From an uncultured Clostridia bacterium (GTDB lineage: Bacteria > Bacillota > Clostridia > Oscillospirales > Oscillospiraceae), in the NCBI GenBank assembly GCA_947176425.1, contig CAMWQV010000193.1:1-5317 (forward strand): 5,317 nucleotides of DNA. The letters are read 5' to 3'. The stretch's first letter is position 1, and the number at the start of each line of letters is the position of its first letter. Of the stretch, positions 1 through 4,462 are shown in pieces. Under the pieces are notes generated by a model, which saw only the letters and a program-made list of their open reading frames with translations, was not told where the DNA came from and searched no databases. The position numbers and the translations under genes were made by a program.

Positions 1-1175
1 GAGAAGTTCAGTCCCAGGGAGCGGGCCACTTCCAGAGAATCCCGAATGCCGAACGCTACCCCTTCCAATACCGCCTGCGTGATATCGGAACGGCTGCTGT
101 CCATGGACAGGCCGATCAGCGTCCCCCGTGCCGCCGGGTCGTTGAGGGGGGAACGCTCGCCCATCAGATAGGGCAGGAAATATACCAGGTTCCGCCCCAG
201 CTTTTCGTCCGTAATATCCGCCTGAGAACCGGCGTAATCTTTAGTACCCAGGATATCTTCCAGCCACCACTTGTTGCAGGACGCTGCCGAAAGCATACAG
301 CCCATTAAATGATACTGTCCGTCCGCATGGGCAAAAGCGTGGAGGGCGTTGTTCGGGTCCACGCTGAAATTCCGGCTGGAAATAAAGATCGTTCCGGACG
401 TACCCAGGGAAATATTGCACTGGCCCTCTCCGACCGTACCTGTACCGACTGCCGCCGCCGCGTTGTCGCCCGCTCCGGCGCACACTTCTACATTTGTGGA
501 GAGACCCAGTTTCTGCGCCATCTCCGGACGCAGGGTCCCCACAACCTCATAGCTCTCAAAGATACGCGCCATCTGTTCTTCACGCAGGCCACATACCTCC
601 AGCATCTCTTTGCTCCAGCACTTATGCTCCACATCCAGCAGCAGCATTCCGGAGGCGTCGGAAACGTCGGTGCAGTGGACTCCGGTAAGCATATAGTTAA
701 TGTAATCTTTGGGCAGCATGATCTTGTCAATCTGCGCGAACAGTTCCGGTTCATTCTTGCGCATCCAAAGCAGTTTCGGCGCGGTGAAGCCAGCAAATGC
801 AATATTGGCGGTGCGTTTGGACAGCGTTTCCCGTCCGATGGTCTGGTTCAGATAATCCGTTTCTTCCGTTGTGCGGCCATCGTTCCAGAGAATCGCCGGA
901 CGGAGGACTTTATCTTCCCGGTCCAGCGCGACTAAGCCGTGCATCTGGCCGCCGCAGCCAATTCCCGCCACCTGCGATTTATCACAGTCCGCAGTCAGCT
1001 CCTGTATGCCCGCGACCGTTTCCCGCAGCCAGTCCTCCGGGGCCTGTTCCGACCAGCCGGGACGTGGAAACGACAGCGGATACTCACGGGATACGATCTT
1101 TTGGATTCCGCCGTTACTGTCCATCAGCAGCAGTTTTACAGCGGATGTACCCAGGTCTATACCGATGTAGAGCAT
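1..1175 (-). CDS. xylB: Xylulokinase (FGGY-family carbohydrate kinase), 3' end cut off by the window edge
   Basis: Cytoplasmic kinase that phosphorylates D-xylulose to D-xylulose 5-phosphate with ATP, feeding pentose sugars into the pentose phosphate pathway. The 391 residues present read as a typical FGGY kinase. The N-terminal phosphate-binding segment IGIDLGTSAVK has the conserved Asp at residue 7. The GGQMHGLV motif (residues 75-82) is characteristic of xylulokinases and contacts the sugar. GAGDNAA places the expected catalytic Asp at 237 (233 in E. coli XylB). A second nucleotide-binding segment, LGTSGT, is at 257-262, and GERSPLNDPAARG is at 339-351. The family is usually near 490-500 residues, so about 100 C-terminal residues lie beyond the edge. 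The ATG at 1175-1173 is preceded by AAGGAG (1189-1184) with an 8-base gap. No frameshift or missing key residue is seen. It is divergent from the efflux operon, and no xylose isomerase or xylose transporter gene is visible. The family is certain; another sugar specificity within FGGY is possible but less likely given the MHGLV motif. Confidence 0.94.
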   Translation of the reverse strand, partial: MLYIGIDLGTSAVKLLLMDSNGGIQKIVSREYPLSFPRPGWSEQAPEDWLRETVAGIQELTADCDKSQVAGIGCGGQMHGLVALDREDKVLRPAILWNDGRTTEETDYLNQTIGRETLSKRTANIAFAGFTAPKLLWMRKNEPELFAQIDKIMLPKDYINYMLTGVHCTDVSDASGMLLLDVEHKCWSKEMLEVCGLREEQMARIFESYEVVGTLRPEMAQKLGLSTNVEVCAGAGDNAAAAVGTGTVGEGQCNISLGTSGTIFISSRNFSVDPNNALHAFAHADGQYHLMGCMLSAASCNKWWLEDILGTKDYAGSQADITDEKLGRNLVYFLPYLMGERSPLNDPAARGTLIGLSMDSSRSDITQAVLEGVAFGIRDSLEVARSLGLNF

Positions 1176-1183
1176 AAATCAAA

Positions 1184-1189
1184 CTCCTT
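1184..1189 (-). promoter_or_regulatory. Ribosome binding site of xylB
   Basis: Read on the minus strand this is AAGGAG, 8 bases before the ATG at 1175. It is a near-perfect Shine-Dalgarno sequence and fixes the xylB start. Confidence 0.9.
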
Positions 1190-1238
1190 CATGATAATAC
1201 TTGCAGCTGTTTCCGAAGCTGCCAACTTCTATAGCTTT

Positions 1239-1267
1239 ATTTTACAAAACCTCCCGCCGCTTGTCAA
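1239..1267 (-). promoter_or_regulatory. Sigma-A-type promoter of xylB
   Basis: On the minus strand TTGACA (1267-1262, 6 of 6 to consensus) is followed after 17 bases by TAAAAT (1244-1239, 5 of 6). Transcription would start near 1232, giving a leader of roughly 57 bases before the xylB ATG. Such a strong match suggests control by a repressor or by catabolite regulation rather than by a weak core promoter. I found no clear match to the classic XylR operator or to a cre site in the region. Confidence 0.8.
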
Positions 1268-1274
1268 TCGCTTT

Positions 1275-1287
1275 TTGTATATTACAA
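1275..1287. promoter_or_regulatory. Short palindrome just upstream of the xylB -35 box, possible operator
   Basis: TTGTA-TAT-TACAA is an exact inverted repeat with 5-base arms, starting 8 bases upstream of the xylB -35 box. Its position suits an operator. Read on the minus strand the first half is TTGTAATA, one base different from the TTGTATTA half-sites at 1486-1501 on the other side of the intergenic region. The arms are short and AT-rich, so chance is a real alternative. Confidence 0.35.
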
Positions 1288-1354
1288 GAATTTCAGCGTT
1301 TCATATGGACATTCTTGAGAAAAACTATGAATTTTGACTAAACATCGCCGGCGC

Positions 1355-1377
1355 TTTTGAAAAGTATATTTCCAAAA
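1355..1377. repeat. 23-base imperfect palindrome in the middle of the divergent region
   Basis: TTTTGAAAA (1355-1363) and TTTCCAAAA (1369-1377) are inverted repeats matching at 8 of 9 positions around the 5-base centre GTATA. It lies about 90 bases from both the xylB -35 box and the promoter at 1469, and 34 bases before the -35 box of the MerR-like promoter. It resembles a dimeric repressor or activator site. It lacks the central CG of LacI-family and cre sites, and it is not followed by a T-run, so it is not an intrinsic terminator. The bound protein is unknown. Confidence 0.4.
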
Positions 1378-1410
1378 CAACCGCAGGTGACAAAAATTTT
1401 GAATTTTCTC

Positions 1411-1441
1411 TTGACATTCCACCTGCTGGAAGGGGTATGAT
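1411..1441 (+). promoter_or_regulatory. MerR/CueR-type promoter with long spacer and internal dyad
   Basis: The -35 box TTGACA (1411-1416, 6 of 6) and the -10 box TATGAT (1436-1441, 5 of 6) are 19 bases apart, two more than optimal. The spacer contains the dyad TTCCA (1417-1421) / TGGAA (1427-1431), which begins directly after the -35 box. A 19-20 base spacer with a dyad inside it is the hallmark of promoters activated by DNA distortion by MerR-family regulators. The layout TTGAC-x-TTCC-N6-TGGAAGG matches, as I recall it, the E. coli copA promoter bound by CueR. The assignment to the MerR family is inference, because no merR-like gene is in the window. Its first downstream gene is the adaptor at 1649. 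Confidence 0.6.
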
Positions 1442-1468
1442 GCCTATGCAGCGGAAGTATTTCAGGTA

Positions 1469-1497
1469 TTGACAAACGGCGTATATTGTATTATTGT
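1469..1497 (+). promoter_or_regulatory. Second plus-strand promoter upstream of the efflux operon
   Basis: TTGACA (1469-1474, 6 of 6) is followed after exactly 17 bases by TATTGT (1492-1497, 4 of 6). A better -10 hexamer, TATTAT (1489-1494, 5 of 6), is spaced only 14 bases from the -35 box. The -10 region is embedded in TTGTATTA repeats, so a protein bound there would compete with RNA polymerase. A transcript from here would carry a leader of about 145 bases before the adaptor ATG. Confidence 0.5.
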
Positions 1498-1515
1498 ATT
1501 AAGTGGATAGTACAA
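1486..1515 (+). promoter_or_regulatory. Operator-like half-site cluster (GntR/YtrA-like pattern) over the -10 region
   Basis: TTGTATTA occurs twice in perfect tandem (1486-1493 and 1494-1501). After six bases comes TAGTACAA (1508-1515), the inverted form of the half-site with one mismatch. The second and third copies form a 22-base interrupted palindrome (1494-1515). Inverted TGTAnTA/TAnTACA half-sites near the -10 box are typical of YtrA-subfamily GntR repressors, which often control ABC exporter operons in Firmicutes. The naming of the regulator is inference; the repeat pattern itself is plain. Confidence 0.45.
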
Positions 1516-1524
1516 GAAGCGCCT

Positions 1525-1552
1525 GTTTACGGAAAGTTTACAGTACCGTAAA
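1525..1552 (+). promoter_or_regulatory. Direct repeat and overlapping inverted repeat ahead of the proximal promoter
   Basis: TTTACG (1526-1531) and TTTACA (1537-1542) are direct repeats in 11-base register (gap of five), the geometry bound by OmpR/PhoB-class response regulators, including PhoP-like TTnACA-N5-TTnACA sites. They end 19 bases before the -35 box at 1562, a suitable place for an activator. The first copy is also one arm of an inverted repeat, TTTACGG (1526-1532) / CCGTAAA (1546-1552), with a 13-base loop. This could form a weak hairpin in transcripts from the upstream promoters. It is followed by A residues, not T, so it is not a terminator on the plus strand. Confidence 0.35.
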
Positions 1553-1561
1553 AAAACCGCC

Positions 1562-1590
1562 TTGACGAATGCTGAAGCACGGCGTATAGT
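1562..1590 (+). promoter_or_regulatory. Proximal sigma-A-type promoter of the efflux operon
   Basis: TTGACG (1562-1567, 5 of 6) is followed after the optimal 17 bases by TATAGT (1585-1590, 5 of 6). Transcription would begin near 1597, giving a leader of about 50 bases to the ATG at 1649. A short inverted pair, ATAGT (1586-1590) / ACTAT (1601-1605), straddles the expected start site and might be an operator, but it is only five bases per arm. This is the best-matching promoter for the operon. Confidence 0.7.
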
Positions 1591-1633
1591 TAGCACACGT
1601 ACTATTTCAAAATCAAATCCATCGACCGCAGAA

Positions 1634-1638
1634 AGGAG
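1634..1638 (+). promoter_or_regulatory. Ribosome binding site that decides the adaptor start
   Basis: AGGAG lies 10 bases before the ATG at 1649. The in-frame TTG at 1562 has only an A-rich stretch upstream and no Shine-Dalgarno sequence, so this site supports 1649 as the true start. Confidence 0.75.
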
Positions 1639-1648
1639 TCCTGCCCCC

Positions 1649-3739
1649 ATGCCTGTCAACCTGCTGAAAAAGAAAACCGCCAGCCCTTTTGAGGAATCGT
1701 CCGATTCAAAACCGGTCCGGCGGCCCATAAAAAAACGTCCAATCATTATTGCCGCCGCTGTACTTCTGGCGGCTGTGCTTCTGTTCCGCGGTATGGGAAA
1801 GTCCAAGCAGACTGCTACGATTTCCCTGTCTGATACGACGGTTTTGTCCCGCAGCGACCTCCAGAACCTCATCAGCGCAACCGGAACCGTCGAGAGCGCA
1901 AGCAGTATGATGGTCTATTCTACCGTCGCATATACCGTTGAGGAAGTCCCTGTGGAAGTGGGCGACTACGTGGAAGAAGGACAACTCCTCGCGAAACTCG
2001 ACAGTCAGAATATCCAAGACCAGATCGACGCGCAGGAAGCCAGCCTCAACGTCTCCAGCGGCAACAGCGCGGCCCAAATCGCGTCCGCCAGGGACAGCTA
2101 CGAGCAGTTCAAAGCCACCTTGGACAGCGGTCTGAACAGCGGCATACTCAGCGCGGAGAGCGCCGTCACCAACGCCTATACCAGCTATACCAACGCCGTG
2201 ACCGCCTACGACCGCTACAAAGAGGGGCTGGATACCGGAGAAAACGCCACGCTGCTCAATCAGGACGCCGCCCTCCGCAATGCCCGCGCCGCCCTGGAAG
2301 GCGCACGGGATACATATAATAACGCGCTGGACGCCCTGACCAAAGCCGAAAACGATATTAATGATACCCGCGCCGACCTGATTGATGCCGAAAACGATTG
2401 GGACGAGGCGAAAAATGATCTGGACGACGCGGAGGACGATCTGGACCGTGCCGAACGCCGTCTGGACAGCCTGGGAAAAGGCTATACATCTGATATCACC
2501 CAGCTGCAATCGGAACTCAGCGTGCTGCAAAGCCAGGCAGGCACCGCCGCGGACCCCGAAGAACTGGCGTATCTGTCGGAACGGATTACGTCGCTACAGC
2601 GGGAACTGGCGGACCTGTCCGTCTCCCAGAGCGAGTACTCCATGGATCAGGCGGAATTAACGCAGGAAGTCTCAAAGCTCACCCAGGAAGTCGCGACGCT
2701 GACTTCAAAATCCGCCCAGCTGGAATCTGCCGTGAAAAGCTATGAAAACGCCTTGAAGCAGGCCGAATATGCCCGCGACAACTGCCAGCAGCAGGTAACA
2801 GCCGCGGAACGCAACGTCCGCACTTCTGAAGAATCCTACGCCGCCGCGATTACGCAGTACAACGCCACCGCTACTACCGTCGATCAGGCGCTGGTCGATT
2901 ACGCCGACGCCGTGGAGACCGCTTACAAAGCCTATCAAACCGCCCAGACCAATCTGGAGGCCGCGAAAGTCTCCGCACAAAACCAGCTCCAGTCGTACCG
3001 CGACAACCTCAACAGCGCTTATGCCGGGTCAAATAAGGCGGTCAGCGATGTCAGTCTCCGCCAGCTGCGGGCGGATTTGGCAGATACCAATATTACCGCC
3101 CCCGTTTCCGGTACGGTCACGGCGGTGTATGCCGAAGTCGGGTCCTCCGGCGCCGGGCTGCTGTTTGTGATTGAGGATGTTGACAATCTGGTCATCTCTA
3201 CCGCCGTAAAAGACTACGACGTGGGGACTGTAAAAACCGGTATGCGTGTTACCATTAAATCCGATTCTACCGGCGACGCGGTCTTTGACGGTGAAATCGC
3301 GTCGATTGCCCCTACCGCCGACAAAACCGCTGCCGGAACCACCAATACCAGCGGCGGCGACGTTTCCTTTGCAACAGATGTCAATGTCCTCTCCCGAGAC
3401 TCCGGCCTGCGAATCGGTATGAGTGTGCGGCTGAATTTCGTGGTGGACGAAGCGAAAAACGTCATGTCCGTTCCTTATGAGGCGGTCTATCAGAACGCGG
3501 AAGGCACAAACTGCGTATTGGCTGCCGTGGAGCAGGAAGAGGGCAAATACCTGCTGACAGAGTATCCGGTCACAACAGGGATGGAAAGCGATCTGGACAT
3601 CGCCATAGAGGGAAAGGACCTCAAAGAAGGAATGCGGATTGTCAGCGAACCGTCGGTCTACGCGCCCTATGCCGGACAGGCGCTGGAGCTGGGCGCGGGC
3701 CTGCGCAGTACCAATCCGATCATGATGGGAGGCTTCTAA
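1649..3739 (+). CDS. Membrane-anchored HlyD/MacA/YknX-type efflux adaptor with very long coiled coil
   Basis: Extracytoplasmic adaptor of a MacAB/YknXYZ-like ABC exporter, 696 residues from the chosen ATG. A basic cytoplasmic tail (KPVRRPIKKR, 21-30) leads into one membrane segment (about 31-47); there is no lipobox Cys. The first half of the biotinyl-lipoyl domain (about 73-120) ends in GDYVEEGQLLAKLDS. A predicted helical region of about 350 residues follows (121-470). The second lipoyl half (about 473-516) has the typical NITAPVSGTVTAVYAEVG segment. A beta-barrel (about 517-600) and a membrane-proximal domain (about 600-690) complete the order known for this family. MacA-type adaptors are usually 370-400 residues; the excess is nearly all coiled coil. 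No exact TolC-binding RLS motif (R-x3-L-x6-S) was found, as expected without an outer membrane. The gene is first in the operon and its stop abuts the ATPase ATG. A TTG start at 1562 (29 residues longer) is possible but falls on a -35 box. Family confidence is high; the substrate is unknown. Confidence 0.92.
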   Translation: MPVNLLKKKTASPFEESSDSKPVRRPIKKRPIIIAAAVLLAAVLLFRGMGKSKQTATISLSDTTVLSRSDLQNLISATGTVESASSMMVYSTVAYTVEEVPVEVGDYVEEGQLLAKLDSQNIQDQIDAQEASLNVSSGNSAAQIASARDSYEQFKATLDSGLNSGILSAESAVTNAYTSYTNAVTAYDRYKEGLDTGENATLLNQDAALRNARAALEGARDTYNNALDALTKAENDINDTRADLIDAENDWDEAKNDLDDAEDDLDRAERRLDSLGKGYTSDITQLQSELSVLQSQAGTAADPEELAYLSERITSLQRELADLSVSQSEYSMDQAELTQEVSKLTQEVATLTSKSAQLESAVKSYENALKQAEYARDNCQQQVTAAERNVRTSEESYAAAITQYNATATTVDQALVDYADAVETAYKAYQTAQTNLEAAKVSAQNQLQSYRDNLNSAYAGSNKAVSDVSLRQLRADLADTNITAPVSGTVTAVYAEVGSSGAGLLFVIEDVDNLVISTAVKDYDVGTVKTGMRVTIKSDSTGDAVFDGEIASIAPTADKTAAGTTNTSGGDVSFATDVNVLSRDSGLRIGMSVRLNFVVDEAKNVMSVPYEAVYQNAEGTNCVLAAVEQEEGKYLLTEYPVTTGMESDLDIAIEGKDLKEGMRIVSEPSVYAPYAGQALELGAGLRSTNPIMMGGF
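3727..3732 (+). promoter_or_regulatory. Ribosome binding site of the ATPase gene, inside the adaptor's last codons
   Basis: GGGAGG lies 7 bases before the ATG at 3740 and is encoded within the Met-Gly-Gly end of the adaptor. This makes reinitiation or coupled translation likely. Confidence 0.8.
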
Positions 3740-4462
3740 ATGGTTCAGGACGCCGCCCCTATTATCCGTATGCGGGGCATTTACAAGCGGTTTTATATCG
3801 GCCAGCCCAATGAGCTGGAAATTTTGCACGGAATCGATCTGGACGTTCAGGAAGGGGAATTTCTCTCGATTGTCGGGCCGTCCGGGTCCGGAAAAAGTAC
3901 CCTTATGAACGTAATCGGCGTGTTGGACCGTCCCACAGAGGGCGCGTATACTTTGGATGGCACAGTGGTCAGCCGGGCGAGGGACAATGAACTGTCCGCA
4001 ATCCGGAACAAAAAGATCGGGTTCGTCTTTCAGAACTTCAACCTGATTTCCCGCACCAATGCCCTGAAAAATGTGGAGCTGCCTATGATGTACGCCGGAG
4101 TTCCCGGAGGGAAACGCACTGCGCGGGCGAAAGAACTGCTGGAAATGGTTGGTATGGGCGACCGCCGGAACCATCAGCCTAATGAACTGTCCGGCGGTCA
4201 GAAACAGCGCGTAGCAATCGCCAGGGCTATGGCAAATGATCCCGCGATTATCCTTGCCGACGAACCCACCGGCGCGCTGGACAGCAAGACCGGCAGAATG
4301 GTTATGGACCTTTTTCACCAGCTCAACCGGGAGCAGGGCAAAACAATCGTCCTAATAACCCACAACCAGGAACTGGCCGAGGAAACGGACCGCTATGTAA
4401 CGATGCGGGACGGCAGGCTGTATGTGGGCGATACCGGAGAGGAGGTGCGCTATGGGTCTTAG
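3740..4462 (+). CDS. ABC exporter ATPase, MacB/LolD/YknY type
   Basis: Cytoplasmic nucleotide-binding subunit, 240 residues, a usual length for the stand-alone ATPases of this group. All ABC motifs are intact and in order: Walker A GPSGSGKST (46-54), Q-loop FQNFNLI with Gln 98, signature LSGGQ (150-154), Walker B IILADEP with Asp 174 and Glu 175, D-loop GALDS (178-182) and switch His 208 in THN. The phrase DEPTGALDS and the start MRGIYKRFYIG, with its long loop before Walker A, are typical of the MacB/LolD subclass that powers mechanotransmission-type exporters. It dimerises and couples ATP binding to movement of the permease at 4452. The ATG directly follows the adaptor stop with no spacer, and its 3' end overlaps the permease gene by 11 bases. 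It is a separate gene here, whereas in Gram-negative MacB the ATPase and permease are fused. The substrate is not predictable. Confidence 0.96.
   Translation: MVQDAAPIIRMRGIYKRFYIGQPNELEILHGIDLDVQEGEFLSIVGPSGSGKSTLMNVIGVLDRPTEGAYTLDGTVVSRARDNELSAIRNKKIGFVFQNFNLISRTNALKNVELPMMYAGVPGGKRTARAKELLEMVGMGDRRNHQPNELSGGQKQRVAIARAMANDPAIILADEPTGALDSKTGRMVMDLFHQLNREQGKTIVLITHNQELAEETDRYVTMRDGRLYVGDTGEEVRYGS
4440..4445 (+). promoter_or_regulatory. Ribosome binding site of the permease gene
   Basis: AGGAGG, part of a purine-rich run from 4436, lies 6 bases before the ATG at 4452 and inside the ATPase coding region. It is a consensus Shine-Dalgarno sequence and the strongest of the operon. Confidence 0.9.

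Larger units (their letters stand above)
1176..1648. other. Divergent intergenic regulatory region between xylB and the efflux operon
   Basis: This 473-base stretch has no convincing gene. It is visibly more AT-rich than the flanking genes and carries one promoter toward xylB and three promoter-like elements toward the efflux operon, with several palindromes and direct repeats described separately. Open frames that extend into it from either side are continuations of frames opposite or out of phase with the real genes. No T-run-terminated hairpin was found on either strand, so transcripts from the distal plus-strand promoters could read through into the operon. Confidence 0.75.

Noticed and set aside
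309..935. 208-codon open frame on the plus strand inside xylB
   Set aside because: xylB on the minus strand shows all expected kinase motifs over this interval; the plus frame has no family features.
1346..1353. Perfect 8-base GC palindrome CGCCGGCG
   Set aside because: It is too short to mean anything beyond a local GC-rich spot; no second copy or spacing pattern was seen.
1355..1377. Catabolite-responsive (cre) or XylR operator for xylB
   Set aside because: The palindrome lacks the central CG of cre sites and the TTAGTTTGTTT arms of XylR operators, and it is about 90 bases upstream of the xylB promoter.
1437..1472. Eleven-codon frame starting at the -10 box of the MerR-like promoter (ends in QRKYFRY)
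   Set aside because: It has no ribosome binding site, its start overlaps the -10 box, and its similarity to a MerR N-terminus is too short to call a remnant gene.
1526..1558. Possible intrinsic terminator (TTTACGG/CCGTAAA hairpin next to an A-run)
   Set aside because: On the plus strand the stem is followed by A, not T. On the minus strand the T-run comes before the stem, the wrong order. The stem is short with a 13-base loop.
1462..1872. 136-codon open frame on the minus strand spanning the efflux promoters and the adaptor start
   Set aside because: It runs across two plus-strand promoters and the adaptor anchor. I see no ribosome binding site or domain that would support it.
1706..2530. 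274-codon open frame on the minus strand opposite the adaptor
   Set aside because: It lies opposite the membrane anchor, first lipoyl half and coiled coil, which are clearly coding on the plus strand. Its Val/Gly/Ile-rich translation mirrors the Asp/Ala/Asn codons of the real gene.
3029..4318. 429-codon open frame on the minus strand covering the adaptor end and most of the ATPase gene
   Set aside because: The plus strand here encodes intact lipoyl, Walker A, signature and Walker B motifs. The reverse frame has no recognisable domain and is His/Gly/Asn-rich in the way antisense frames of GC-rich genes are.
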